A stretch of 64,000 bases of DNA, taken from positions 3,829,501 through 3,893,500 of the forward strand of contig NC_083506.1 in assembly GCF_032362555.1 (NCBI RefSeq), written 5' to 3'. Numbering within the stretch: position 1 is the first letter of the stretch; the number at the start of each line of letters is the position of its first letter. The stretch is from Amyelois transitella (Eukaryota; Arthropoda; Insecta; Lepidoptera; Pyralidae). This document shows positions 31,001-46,000 of this stretch, one piece after another. The translations under genes and the position numbers were made by a program. The notes under the pieces are model-generated. The model was not told the DNA's origin. It saw nothing but the letters and a program-made list of their open reading frames with translations, and did no database searches.

Positions 31001-34000
31001 CACCACCAGCACGCTGGGCCACCGCAATGCGATCGATGCCCTGCCATTTGACGGCCGAGGTCGAACCACTGTCCACCATAAACCTTATCTTGATACATTA
31101 AATTTTTCCTCTTTCCTTCCATGTCCATTGTCGCGCGGCCTAATCGCTGCTCTTTTGTTAGCCACATGTGACCCAGATAGGTTTTAGTTGTAATCGATTG
31201 TTAGGCACTATACAAAGGTTCTGGCGGTCGAATTTCCAATAAGTGAGTAATGTAGAACAAACAACTGTGACGCAGAACTTTTTTCATTTAGGAAATTTAA
31301 TGATCTGCGCGTAGTAATGTTAATCATTTCATGTTCATTGAGTCACCCACCGAAATATCCCAAGAATAACATTGTTTTGAATACTTTTGCGAGTTGTTTC
31401 AGGATGACTTCTGGATTTCGGGTCGTCGAACTGCAAAGTCGCTTCACTTAAGTGCTTAACGTCGCTTGTAAGGATTCTACGGAAATACGATTTTAGACGC
31501 AGGCGCGGCCTGTGCAGGACAGAAAACTCGTATTTATTCTAAATTTGAGCGGCGCTCAAATAGGTATCGAAAAATTTGGTATTCCGATTTTCCGATAGAG
31601 TAAGAGAGATTTCAATGTCACAAGTTTGTTTTACATCATTAATTTAAGAAAAGTGTTTTTTTAAAGAAGCAAAAGAACTCGTACCTTGTACTATTTTAAG
31701 AAAATTAATGATTTTATATCTTTTAATTTTAAGGCATTGCTGTACGCCAATTCAGTATCTAACATTGTATAAGTTAACATTTATAACATCGTACACTATG
31801 GCGAATATCCCAGCAAGCATTGTAAGCAAAATGTAGCTTCAATGTGTCGCATAATATTACTGACACGAGAATAGACTCGGGCCAGTTGTGCCCCAGTTTC
31901 GTATGTCCAAACTGAGCGGTGGTCTCACGGCCATGACAGTCCACCGTGTCCGGTAGCCTTTGCTTTGATCAACCGGGCGGCGTCCTTCGACACCGTCCAT
32001 CAATCCTGTTCCGACACGATACATCTATGACAACATCTCCGGACTGATTAATTACGCCCCTACAGCCAGCTACCGTCAATTCCCGCGGCATTTATTTTAG
32101 GATGAAGATGAACACGTGCTCGCCACGTAAGTACCAACTCACGGTTTTTACTTTGCAAACTACCATTGCAAATTGGAGCAATAACTTTAGAAATAAAGCG
32201 AAGTCAATGATCTCGCTCGCTGATCCTAGTGTTGTAGCTTTTGCAATTTCGGTTCTCAATATTAATCTCTTTCATGAGCAAAACTGAAGATATCTTTAGT
32301 GAGATCCGACAAAAGATAAGCTAGCGAAGAAAGATGAAGATCTGGCGGCCTGCCAGCGCTGATGTCGTGGCAGAGACGGCCGCGACGACGTTCCCAAAAC
32401 TGCGTATATTTAGACAAAATAAAGAGCGCGCTGAAGACAAAACGAGACGCAACTCTGTTTTATAAATAACCGTCGTTCGCCGGACGGACTCAGCCTCGCT
32501 CGACCAACCTCTGTTCGCCAGCTGTTATACATAAATAATAATTAAAGCACGGAGAAAGCAAACCCTGACTGTTTGAGGCATTTCTGGCTCTTAGAAAAAC
32601 TTAAGAATCCATCGTACTATTTGCAAAAGCAATAATTTATGCTAATGTGCTAATTAATGTTTAAAATGAATTAACTGCCTCATATTTTGGCAACGCAAAA
32701 TCTAGAACCGCCGGAAATTTACTTAGTCACACACTGTGGTGTTGCGGCTGTAGATGCAAATTGCTTTGGAAATTCCTTCAAGAAGGTAATATATACGCGA
32801 CTTTACAGACTATGCGATGACGCTTAGCTTGTGATGGAAAATTCTTTAAACGCTGTAAGTATAATTAGCGCGGGCCGTGGTAATAACTAGTAGATTTTAT
32901 AGGGGTTTGTAATCTACGGTGGCGGAGGATTATCGGAGGCTCGCAGGGCTTCTTGCGGAAGTCGCGGGGTCGCGTTACCGCTGGCGCGACAAAGGGAGCG
33001 GAACTGCTGCTGCACTCGAGTGTTCCTGTCGTGATACCGGTTCGGTTACAATAGCAGGGTTTTAAAGTATTAAAAAGTGACTTTATAAAAGAGAAAGCTT
33101 GGTAAAGCTTTATAATATATTTAAAGTGAATTAAATTTTAGAGCTTTGGATCTAAATTATTTGGGTACAATAAAGTTACATAGCTATAGTATACTTAATT
33201 AATCTATTTAATTGAAAACAAGAAACGATACAATTCGAAATTAATCAAAACATTAAAAAAACAAAAGCCCTAAACTATGAGCATTTATCTTTAGCCAACG
33301 CTATCCAGATACGGAAATTTCTTAAGTAATTCCAAAATATTATTTAGTAGAACATCTCCTTTATAAGAGCAACAAGATTTTTAGATTTTTGGGCCACATG
33401 CCACATATCCGTATGATGCGGAAGACACTATTATTTACTTGGACCATGTTCAACAACTCGAGGTTAGTGCGACGATGTCGTAGATTAATTTATCAGTCAT
33501 TCGGTTTCAAAGAAGAAATATCTCTGTTTTTGTGGTTTAGCACCATAAATTTATGATGCATTAATACAAACTAATGGAGATATGTTAAAATTTTGAAGGA
33601 TATCCTAATCTTAAAGTCCTGGAACTGAATGCCAGTTTAAATAAATAAAGAAACTATCTTACAGCTGAACTTCGTTGAATATCAAATGTGACATTGTACG
33701 TTTATATAAATATTTTAATTTAGACTTGACATTGGTTAATTCCGTAATACTTAAAATTAATTCGTATTACTTGCTAAAAATTTAATACTACCTCAGATAG
33801 TGAAATGGTAGATATAACATATTTGCTAAGGGCAGCTTATGTTTGTCGGTAGCTCTTACGCGGCATAGCCCCACATTATGTATGGCTTCATTTATAAACA
33901 GCGTTTCTATCGATCAGCATACTTTTCATAGTTGAAATCGGGCTCAATTCGTGTGATCTAGAAATACCATCTATCCGTTGCAATCGCTGACGTGTACGTA

Positions 34001-37000
34001 CACACCGTAATTACAGACATTTGTGTGATTCTAGCACAAATGACAAAACCAATTGAGTCAACATGATAAAGGTACATTGATATACATACAGCTAGAAAAA
34101 TATATACTTGATATGAATGTGTCTGAAATTTCAAAAGAAGTTATTACAATTCAAACACATTTTAATAGGTACAGTGTTTAAAGGTAAATAATTTTAATTT
34201 GACCTTGAAATATATTATTTAGCTTTTGTTAAGCCTTTTTAAATACCTATGTACTCTCAACATTTTTTGTATGTTCGATAGTTTCGTATAAGTAAGTAAA
34301 GTAAAATTTTTTCGGACTCAATGAACCTATCATTGCCTATTTTTTAAACTCGTAAGTTTAATTTTTTATTTTTCATTAAAGCTAAAATTTTCAATAGCTT
34401 TTTTTTAATGTCTACATATAAATCGCCACCAAAACATATGTCTCATTACGACGACATGCATGGATTATTAAGCCCGAATACACCGAGTAAATGTAACGCG
34501 TGCGTGCGCGTCCCCGCCAGACCATGCTCATTGCCCATAGAATTATACTGAGGTAGTTTCGATATCGATCGCCAGGGCACGTGCGGACTCATCAGTGCAT
34601 ACTCCTAAATCCGGGAGTGAAATAAAAATAGTCGCGGGGCTCCGGGGGAAGGAGGGGTGATATGCATAAGTAATGCACCGGCGAAGGGCGCAAAGCGGCG
34701 CACGCGATCCGCTTGCAATGCCAAACAATAGCCCCTCCCGAACATAGCAAACGTTCGTTAATCTATGATGAGGCTTTACACGACTTACATGGTAGATTTG
34801 GAATTGGTCTTGTAAATAAGCGAATAAAAAAAGAACACCCTTTCGTTTAATGGTTAACGAAGAATCAAGACTCTTTCATTTTATTACCATTGCATCCTTT
34901 TGAAAATATACATATCAACATGTTATCAAGACTTTTTGCTTTTTAAAACTTACACCACCGACGTTATGTAGGTAATGATCTCCACGTCGTAGTGATTATA
35001 AGCCTGGTGATCATCATGGGAGGCATTTGTCTGCAGATCTACTTAGTTATATTGTATTTGTATTTATCGACCGTGTGACATAAGCTCATGCTATATGACT
35101 AGTATCGTCGATTATTAAAATAAATTCAAATCGAACAAAGCTACTGATAGTTATTAAAAAAAAAGCTGGCAACACTAAAGACACGTGACATCGTTACGGC
35201 AATAATGAGTTGTAATGTTTTGTCTAGCAGCCAAGGTGCGAATCGATTACTTGGGCGCTCACACCACCACTGAATAATTCAGGCCATCGTCGTCTGTTTG
35301 GACAAGTGGCCCCGTGGCCTTCATCAACACGCCCAACTCCCAACGCCCATATAATAAAACTTTAACAATGTTTTCATAATCGACGCCAGCGGTGCAATCG
35401 TCGGCTGCCGTTTGTATTTAGAAACTGAACTATTTCTTAGAGCGGCAGTTAAAACGGCTTTCCAGAAATGCCGGTTGTGGAAATGTATGGGAGTAGATTA
35501 ATGAAAGAATTTATTCAGTTGTCAGTTCTACAGATGTTGGTAACTCAGTTTTCAGTTGATTTGCCATTGAATCTATTACGGTATGGTATTTTGGTGAAAA
35601 CGCAAAGTTATCAATGATTAAAATTAATGCGACATTAACATGAATTCTGAATAACACTTTTTACCTGCAAGAAAAAAATGTAACGGATTAAATGTAAATG
35701 CCATTATACATAGAATGATGTACGTGGATGTCATCTTACGAGTACATTGTCCTTCAATAACTCTGTAAAACTTTGCAGATATTTCTGAGCTAGCTCTTGA
35801 GAGTGAAGTTAAGTGGCCGTCCCACTTTTCCGGTTGATCATTTAGATACATAAATAATTCCAATACATAAATAATTAAAATCACAAAAACAACTGAGGCT
35901 AAACGAATAAGCGCCGAATTTAAATAATATATTTTTTTAGTAAAATAGCCAACATCCGCCCCGTCATCCATTAATCCCAACAAATCAATGCTTGTGTTTA
36001 TGTTGGCCCGCCGAGATGCACGATCAGCGAAGACAGATACGCAACCACGCCTCCATCAATGCTGATAAATCGATACCCATAAAATCGATCGATATACCCA
36101 ATCGATAACTACTGCTCGAATATTAACAACTTTAGTTATCTACATCGCCTATCTCGATCCAGTATTTCACAGCACCCCATTTTTGCATCTCATTTGCAAT
36201 TGTATTCAAAGCTGTATTGTGGTCTCTCTCTGTTCTCGTAGGTTTGAATGCAAGAGCAGGTACGAGATTTAAATGGCCGGGTGCGTATGCGCCTCTTCAA
36301 AAGCAATCTCACCCTCGGAGTAACGGTAACAAGCAAACGTTGCATTAAAAACGGTCTTTCAACTTGTCAACGGACACTTTTCAATGATGTGTACTCAACT
36401 TGATTTTGCACTTCAAAACGCAAGTTCAGATCAAGTTCAAGTTTAGAATAACACGTTTTCTCGCAATTATAGTTCCGGTTTGAATAAAGAATTCAAAGGA
36501 TTGAATGGAATGAAAGTGGGTATTGAAATCATAAGACCTAAACTTTCAATACCTATGTCTGAATTAATTTAGATTGCTTATATTGAAAGCCGTAGCATCT
36601 TTCTCATGATGGTTATTCCCGATCGCATTTTCAGCTGTTGGCTTTTAAAATCCGGTTTCACAATAGCATGAAAATGGTCCTTTACAGTGTTGAAGAGATT
36701 TTGCCAAGATCTTACGAGTACAATTACCTGCTGCCCCCTAATGTCACGAAAATGTTTATAGTAATATTTATACTTAGTGCTTTCAGTTAACTCGAGTCAC
36801 ATCATAAATACTTACCCCTTCGGTATTCACAAATTGAAAATTACACCCCTTAACATACAAGTTTCGTGACAATAATTTACCAACACCAAACACGTTGAAT
36901 TTCACATTTCCGAGAATAACATCGATAACACTCATTCACCCTCACTACAACCCTGGCGTTCACAGTTGCCGTCACGCCAAATACGTCTTCTTTTCTCACG

Positions 37001-40000
37001 AGGTAAACAAAGCCTACACGAAGCAGCAAGCTTTAAAACAATCTAAGATTCTTACTAATAGCAAAGGACAACCTAACAAAATCTAAGTACACCAGGATGA
37101 CATCTTTATTTTTTTCATTCTTCCTTTTTGGTTTACCTCAGGTTTAGAGAAATAAGACGTCAATGATTTATTTAGGTTCTGCGTAAAAACGAAAGTGACA
37201 GATTATGAATTTTTCTTCCTTTCTTAACAAGCACGTTACTCAAGCAACATTTACCCTTTTTTCAGCTTTGTCGGTATATAAAAGTGTTCCATGCCACACA
37301 TTCGTGAAAGGTGCAGAGTCCAGTAAACAAACATACCGCAGGCAGTAAACCTTAAATCCCGGAGATGCATGTAGACTAAACAGGGCACATACCGATTATA
37401 GAGTTTCTATAGCTTTCTTTCTGTAGAGCGCACGTCAAATGAGAAATATTAAAAATCTGGTTTGGAAACACGAGTATTATGGACAGATACATTTGACTTA
37501 TTCATATATAATTAACATCTGGCTAAATTTCAGCCCAATTAATCTTCACTTCTTGAATGCACGTAATTTACGCTAACCTTTATTCTAAACTAATTAACTT
37601 CTTAATTATTGAACTACCATTCTGATAACAACTGATATTTTTAATAATTTAATTAAAAAAGGTTACTGACTGTCATCACCGAACAGCCTAAACCGCTAGG
37701 TCTAATGATTTGAAATTTGTGACATGTAGGTCCCTTACGTAGTCAAAGGGTGCACTTAAAGAGGAATTATAGAAATTCCTGCGAAAGTGAATTCTCGGAA
37801 TAAAAATTAACGCTATATATAGTACTTCGATTTCCGCTGCTGAAGCCGCAGTTGTACTCTTTATGTAAGTACTTTATGAATGGCCATAAAATATTGAATA
37901 TTGTAAACTCTTGTTGTAGAATGCGCTCTCTCTGGGTGAAATAATCACTCTAATGAGTCGGTGGTTTGATGCGATCGAACAATGAAGAACATTGTGTGCA
38001 TTGCATTTTGCTTGTAAAGTAAACGAACGGAGTTCAAAACTGAAAACGCACTCTGGTTATGAACGATTCATTTGATTTAAACGTCCTCTATAAATTGCAA
38101 ACAAAATGGGCACTTCGTAAAATGTAACATTTGGACTAAATTTATTTATGCTAATTATGCCTTGAAATATAGGTTATTACATTTGGTTCAGTTTATAGAC
38201 TTAGTAAAAATTGCATATTTGATACATACCTAAGATACATTACTATTAAAATGTATTAGATAAGTAATTATTTGCTCTTTGCTAATAAAAATTATAGGTA
38301 TTTTTATTAAAGTATCAGTATAAAAGATCATTGTCAATAGAATTATGTAATTCTGTGCTTATATTTTGTTTGAAATAATATCTACTTACATTTTATTCAA
38401 ACATAAAAAGCACACTCTCATGATGTGTGTTTTATGACCATTTTTAAGAAATCACCGAAACAAACACTCCTATTATTACAAAAACATCCATAATATTTAC
38501 GATTCCATATGACCAGTTACAAATAGATCCATATTCAAATCGTAGGGTTACGCGTGGCAACGTACGATATGAACACACCGTGCATACGGCATATGGCAGG
38601 GCCGGTATACCACGGCCAGGTGGTCGTCATGGCGTCCGCGCCCATTGTCCCCGGGGCAAGCTCAACTGTCACTGGAACCGGCGCGGGCGCATGGAACAAT
38701 GATGCGACCTCCGCGGATCTCGACCGGTGTTAGTTGCTGTTTGAATATGGATCGGTTCGACACAAACTCTTTACGACCAGACTATAACTTAGCATACGTT
38801 ACATCTGAAGGTTTTGTCTGTCTATGTGAAAAATTTAATAAAAAATGGTCCAAAAGTTTTATTGTTTATACGTTTAAAACGTGGAGAGGATTTTTTTTAC
38901 AATGGAACAAGCTTTACCAAGAGACATTCCGTATTCCAACTATCGTTGACGATGGAAAAGCCTTACCAAGGAACATTCCGTATATTAGTATTACAAGTCT
39001 GTTATTAAAAACATTTATCCTTTGTAAAAATTACCCGATGAACAGGTACTACGGTCAGCATTCATCAAATTAGATGTCACACGACTGTTATCAAGTACTA
39101 TACAATCGAGGTATGTGCGGAAGTTTCATAATGCAATGTCATTCTTGCTCACAGTCACACTGGCCATGGGCTTTATGATGGCCAAAGCAATTTCATTTAG
39201 TTTCGAGGCGTGCCAGCACTCGTAATGTTACAAATTGTTGCTAATTTGTCTCTAAGATTTCGTGAATGAGTATTATCGTTCATGACGTGCGAAGTTTCGT
39301 TCAGCCGAAGCTGTTATCGCATGCGAAATCAATTTTACAGTTACTTCGTATAGAGAGACTTTATTGACCAAGCGGGCGAAGCGATTGAAGTCTAGTACTT
39401 ATTCTACTTGGGCCTAAAATATTTGTTTTTCGTATGTATGTTTGTAATGCGATAACTTTCGTACCGGTTGTTTGTATGTATGTAGGATTTGTCAATAGAA
39501 TTTTGAAGTCATCAAAATCGGGCATCAAAATCGATGAACTAGATTTCGAGATATTCACAATTTTGTAAAAAAAATTAAAGCATTCGCGAAGTCTTAGTTC
39601 GTGATGAACAACTAGTATATCTTATATATACAATTGTATTTAATAAAAGTAATTCCTGAAAAAAAATTGTTTTGAAAACATAATAAGCCCTTAGCTTGGC
39701 CCCCGAAAAGGTTTACAAGAAGCTCATGCAAATAACTAGATACGTTTTTTGCCATTATTGACATAATATATTTGTATCGTGACTATTTCTCAAGGAATAT
39801 AGTTATTATTTTTAGTACTGCTTAAAACTAAGAAAAAGATGAATATAGTTTATAAACAAAATTTAATTTTGTAGCCAGAAGAAAGATCTGTCTGCGAATT
39901 TATGCGGAAATCTAGTTTTTTTAGATTAAACAGAACACTAAACCAAATTTTTTATACCTACTTAAAATAAATAAAAGGATAACTACACGTTAACACCTGA

Positions 40001-43000
40001 ATTTTATAATAAACATTCTAACATTCATGTCCTGATTTTATGACAAGACATAATAATATGTCACTTTGCAAGGGTTGGTGCCGTGTAGGGCGCAATCAAT
40101 TAGCGGAGTTGTCGGCCACGGAGCACTTCCGCTTCCGAGCGTTTAGGACTTCCGGCCTATACCCCACCTCCAGCGCCGGCAATCACGCCGGAAAGCCTGT
40201 TTGTATTTTAATTTTATTGTTTTTTTAACTTCGAAAATGGAACGTGTCAGGTCAATTAATTTATAGCGCTCAAAGAAACAAATGACAAATCAGAATTTCT
40301 TTGTGTCAGCTATTAGGAATAAAGCTATTTGATAATTATACTAAGTAGAAACATTTCTCATGTTTATAAACAAATCTCGTCATAGTCCTTTAGGGAGTAG
40401 ACAGAGTCAATAGCCACAAGACTCGAAAGATTTAGATTTAGAGATATTGATTTTAAATTGAACTCTCAAAGCCGCTTTACGTAAAAGTTAAATTAAAAAC
40501 CAATTGTTTTTAATGGATACGTGTATGTGTCTGAAATGAGTTATTAAAACATAATAGGTAAAACAAAATATTGGCGATAAAGTAAAACTCTGATACTTGT
40601 TTAAAAATTCTCACCTTACATTTGAAGCATAATACAGCTTCACAACATGGTACAAATTGTGTTCGTGTCATTATTATATTGTCTTTTAAGAGTAAGTAAG
40701 AGGAATCTTGTCAAATCTCACATATGTTCAGTGGGCCCCCGGGTGCTAACCTCACCCACGGAGTCTCGCATTTTTTGTGACTTGGAAACACGGTAAAAAA
40801 TGCTCCTTTTACAAACAGCTGAGAGATAAGACTTCTGACGCTCAACCGAGTCACATGCACCCTTTTATGTAAACAAATCTCGTTGAAAAAATAACCGTCA
40901 CAACTAATAAAACACGAGATTAACCCTATTTAGGTTTGAACAGAAAGGAACTTTAATCCATACTTTCGTAATAATATCCATGAGTTTATAGTTGTAGCGG
41001 CCGTTCAGCCTCCATGGACAAACGAGACTCTGACTTAACATTTTAGATGACTAAAACCGACTGACAGACTGTGAAAAAAAGGACAATCGACTTGGACACT
41101 AAGGAGACGACCATAAGACGACGAGACGACAAGACGTATCTTGAACGGGAAAAATTCTTTTTTATTCTGACTAGACAGACAACAGACCCTCGGCCCGTTC
41201 AATAGTTGACATCTATACAAGTATTATAGAGAAAATCGTTTGTAATTTCGTTCGTAACAGTGAGTGTTTTTCTTCATTTAATTTGTTGGATGATGTTTAA
41301 ATTTGGCAAATCAAGGCGAAAAATTTTGGAAATTTTAAAGTCTCAACGGAGCTAAAATGCAGGCATCATCAAAATGTTACTAGCCTTACTTCCCTAAAAT
41401 TTGTACGTTCCCTTTTTGAAAACAAAAATTTATAACTCACCTGGCGCTAAATTCCCTCTGGGCTTAGCTCCTAAGATGGCGAGGTTGACGTTGGCTTTCC
41501 TCCCATCTATAATGGGGTTGGGGTCCTTGCACGCTCGTTCTGCAGCCGCTCGATCACCCATTATCACCTGTGAATTAAAAATCCTCTTAATTGAAAGTTC
41601 AAATTGTTAATAAGTATCCTTAACTATTAAAAGAAAAAATGCTTCACATATAAAACTTTCCCCCAAAATCATTTTCCCATAGGTATAAGATGACCGCTAG
41701 GCACCGAGCTCCGTTCTGTCACCCAGGTACTTTTTTATTAAAAGACTAAATAACTGACTACTTTAAAATAGTATGTTGTGAAACTTTAAGGTATATATTT
41801 TGTGAATTGATACATTGATTCTTATTTTAGGAGTTTACGCTGTTATTTTACTTTGATTAATGTTAATTCCCTGATTTTCAAGTCTTGGAACCAAGCAGAT
41901 ATAAACTTTTGGGATTTGCAGAACCCGGGTTTTGTTTCCAACTGCTGAAAATACAATCGCAAATTCTAATAAAAATTTATGAAGAACAAGCAAGACTTTT
42001 ACTACATGAGTGAACAAAAGTTGTAATAAGCAAATTAATTTACATTCTGTTTCCAGAAATATCGAGCCATCGGTAAACATCGTCTTATCATTCATATCTA
42101 GATCGATCTTTTCATTGTGTAATTTTAAACTGAATAGATTTAAATACGAAAATACGACGTTGGGTGACGTAGACGTCATTACATATTGTAATGCATGCGT
42201 GATCCCTGAGTCGCCACCTCGACGTTTCCACTGTCTTCGTGGCCAGTGACCACAGACCCTCACGATCCTTGTTGTACACTTTACACAATAACAACACAAA
42301 TCCATGTCCCACAGCGATCAACAGCTCATTCTAAAATGGCCATAACATAAATGTACCGATTGAAACTACAGAACTAAAAAATGCGATGGCCTTCCGATAA
42401 GTTTTTGAAATTTCAAATGTTCTCGGTATTTTTGTGTAAATAAAAAAGGTATTTTAACTGTCCGCCAGTTTGCTGTTCAAAAAACAATGATTTGTAAAAT
42501 CTTTATGGTCATTACCGGAGGCATGGGTAATAAAATTTGCATTGTCTAATCATGATTTACTTTTGCACAAAAACTAGTAAATGAGTAGTAACTGTACAGT
42601 TCGTGATCGTGAGTTGACGAAAATATAATGATACTTATTTGTTCTCATGCCAAATAATGAATCAACAGGCCATCTAAAGGCTGAATAGTTGAATGCATAT
42701 ATTTGACTCGATACATTGATATAGATGCCTACGTTATGTATACTTATAGGTAGGCTTTTAGTATTTGATTAAATTTTTACTTAAAACTTTAACTTTTCTA
42801 TTTTTTTTAGGATCGCATCATATCTTTCTCGCTTTCATAGTCAATATTAGTTTAAGTTTGAGTTTCTGATTATACTAACTGAACTGGCAGTTCATTCGCA
42901 TATAAACTGATTGCAATGAAATTTTTTCAATTTGTTTAGTTAGAAACCGAGCGAGGCTATCAAAGTCCAATGAAATGTTGTTTATGAAACCGTTGAAATC

Positions 43001-46000
43001 GGAGTTAGGTACGCGATAACCGAATGTTACTGATTGCTTACGCGATTCGTTAACGTAGCTATGCAATTGTAAGTAAGACTCGAAATGACAATGTTAAATT
43101 CTATTAATCAATAAATTCATATAATCACGTCTTTAATCTTCTGTTGTATGACTTATGTTGGTAATGAGATTCAGATAGTGATAGGTTGTCAGCCCATGGT
43201 CTAAATGAAGAATCTCAAGTTTATAAGCCTTTCCCTGAATTGACTTTTGCAATCTAGACGAGAAGCAGCTGGCACACAGTAGGCTTTCTCTTCGATACCA
43301 CACCAGAATGGAAGCATCGCAATAATCAATAATTTAATAAAGGAATCTGATGTTACCGAGTAACTGACATATTAACGTACAGCGGAAAATAAGACACACA
43401 GGAACGAAAATTTGGCATGTAAGAGAGGATCTCCTTAAACGCGAGTGGATTTGCGGACACATCCAAAAAATGAAAAAATAGTTTAATATCACGCCTTCTT
43501 CTCATTGGAAAAACGGCCTTAGTTGATCTCACTTGTAATGATATATTGATCACTTTCCTCTTCTATTACTGCATTTCTGTAGACTTGACATAAACGCTTA
43601 ACATACGACTGCATTCCTTCTTTTTTTATTCTTCCTATTGTACAGAAAAAGTTAACTATTGTGTCTGTCTTAAATGCCATTTTTGTGCCACCTCCCTTCG
43701 TCTAAATGAATGCCATCATAAAATGTAAAGTGTGTTCTTTTTACCACTTTTTTTTTCACTTCTCGCATCGTTTGTTAAGCTTTTACTTATACAATCCTAA
43801 ATACAAAATAGGTTCAACATGCAATTTCTTACCTACTTTAGGCCACTATTTAATCACTCTTTAAGTATTTCTTAAATTTTACGAAGTACTTTTTCTAGAG
43901 TCTTATTGCTTGTTTCTAGGCTATGCGTCATTTGTAACTTATTTAAACAGGTTAATTTTATCCAAATCCGTAGATTTTACGTCATTCACGCATATAAGTT
44001 TAATCAGAAAGTTTCTCATTTATAACATTAGTTTATCGATATTGGTATAATTAAAATAGTGACTAGTCTACATAGTGGTGTATAAAATTATAGTTAGTAG
44101 TAAGTCTATCATTAAACCTTGCAGTTGAGCACGAGCATGTCCTTTCAGTCTTTTCGGGAATTATGGCTCTGTCTTCCTCGTAAGTGATAAACACGGGATC
44201 ATATGTATGTATGTACCTTGATGAAATCGGAGACGTTTTGGCAAAAGGTCAGGTCAAAAGTACCTGTAATAGATGTGCTTGCACGAAGACAGTTATGAAT
44301 GTGGATGAAGCGAAAGAAGTATGTAGGAACCGTGGCAAGTGGAAAGGAGAGCCTTCCCCTCCGATAAAGATTTATGTTTGTACTTAGGTATGTATGTTTG
44401 TAGTACTTAGTAAGTTCTAGTAATACAATAAATGTCGCATCCAACCAACGGTACAGCAGGTAGTTAAGTACATTATTGTGTACTCGGCGGGTATCGTAAC
44501 TTCCTGCCTGTGTGATTGTTAGCCATTTGCATAGTTTTTCAACTGTTTCGATTCAATCACACAATACATTAAGCTAGTGCACGTATTAAGAATTACTGAC
44601 GGCAGTCGCTTTATGTAATAACCTGATTAAGGCAAAAAAATCCAGGATCGTGAACTTTTTCGCACTTAGGGCTACTAAGAATTTCAGACGGAAGTCGCTT
44701 AATGTTAAAACCTAGGTTTAAAACTTAGGTACCCATCAATCAAGTCTACATATAAGTCCTAAGACCAATACAGTATATGCAATGCAATAAGTGATTAGAT
44801 TTGAAACTAGAGTTGTAGACTAGAGTTGAAATTAAAAACGTTATCTATTAAAGTAATTAAACACATGGAAAGTAAAAAAGGATGTCTAAAATAACTTCAG
44901 TAAAGATGGCTACTGAACAAGCATATAATTTTATGTAATATCAGATACACTGTACTTCTATTAAAAAGATGACTATCATACTTGTAATTAATAGTCACGC
45001 AATGGTTTTGATATAAAATATTTTATAAAAAGAAAATTGATTTTTTATAAATTGCAAGAAGTCAAGTTGAAGCAGTACCCAATATACATATGAATTATAT
45101 AAGGTCCGAAATGGACTATTTGGATTAAAAGATTGAGTGAAACAAAAATAAGTTAGTACCTATTCAAGTATCGAAGCAGATAGAACGATGTGTTCTCTGC
45201 CTACCGGAAAAGAGTATCAAATGAAAAGAAAAAAATGGTAAAAGTAATGAAGAAAAATATAGATACCAAAAAAAACAAAGATCTATCGACGCCGTGGCGA
45301 ATCGTAGCGAATACTTCAGATCTCTTATCGGTTTACAATCAGATCGAGGCTGAAATTTGGTGAACAGATTATTAAGTAAACCCGGAAAAATTAACGCCTC
45401 AAACCCAAAAAAATTGAAAGAAAGGCAACTTACACCTATCACGACTTTACAGGATTTATAGATCCAAAAGTCACAAGATTTGTAAGTGCTTAAACGCTGG
45501 ACGACAATGACGGAAGAATTGACTTGGCGAACATTTGAGGAAAAGGAAAGTCTACGCCGTAGCCTCGTAGCAGAGGCGGGCCTCATTAGGAGACGCCCAG
45601 TCTCCTGCCACGCCTTATTACTCGAGTTTTTTACCCAACTGTATAAATAAGTAATGTTATTTAATCTCCTTTAACTTTAAAGGAAAAAATATATTCCAGC
45701 TAAGAAAATAGATTGTCTTTATCCATCAATATCTAAATATTATTAATATCTTATGCTTTGTCGTAGAAGAAAGCAGATAATTCAAACTTAAACATTGTTT
45801 ATGATAGAATATTTATCCCTTTCAAGAGTATCAATCGACCAGTCCCTTTTTTTCATGCTTATTCGGGAATTTCTTTCTCTCTTTTAATAATAATGATTGT
45901 TTATCATTCAGTATACTGTTGAATAACTACCTCATAATTCATAATATAGAGAACAGATAAGATATCCCGCAAATCCTATCAATTGCACCTTGGAAAGTAG

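Larger units (their letters stand above)
29717..41440 (-). other. Rbm24-like intron 2 (11.7 kb), mosaic of complex blocks
   Basis: AT-rich DNA alternates with GC-balanced, unique-looking blocks at roughly 30000-30100, 30400-30560, 30970-31160, 31380-31560, 31850-32100, 32330-32530, 32880-33060, 34430-34740, 35220-35480, 36000-36130, 38540-38740, 39100-39350 and 40030-40200. Repeats are sparse: relics at 37660-37810, 38785-38870 and 39361-39615 and a decayed SINE piece near 40380. No exon found; the open frames at 30976-31167, 35624-35983 and 38645-39073 match nothing I know. Confidence 0.5.

Noticed and set aside
30976..31167. 63-codon minus frame with Cys/Trp-rich end
   Set aside because: No splice signals joining it to the Rbm24-like exons and no known domain.
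35624..35983. 119-codon minus-strand frame with hydrophobic stretch
   Set aside because: No family match, AT-rich codons and intronic position; the hydrophobic run is expected from T-rich DNA.
38645..39073. 142-codon plus-strand frame
   Set aside because: Runs through a repeat also present at 58750-58850; the shared peptide is explained by the repeat.
41835..42321. Open frames of 156 and 69 codons on the minus strand
   Set aside because: They overlap in different frames, have no recognisable domain, no clear splice sites, and lie in an AT-rich intron of another gene. A decayed coding fragment cannot be excluded, but I cannot support one.
45164..45586. 140-codon minus-strand frame
   Set aside because: Composition is Ser/Phe-rich as in antisense shadows of AG-rich DNA, and it has no motif; the opposite strand looks slightly more coding-like.
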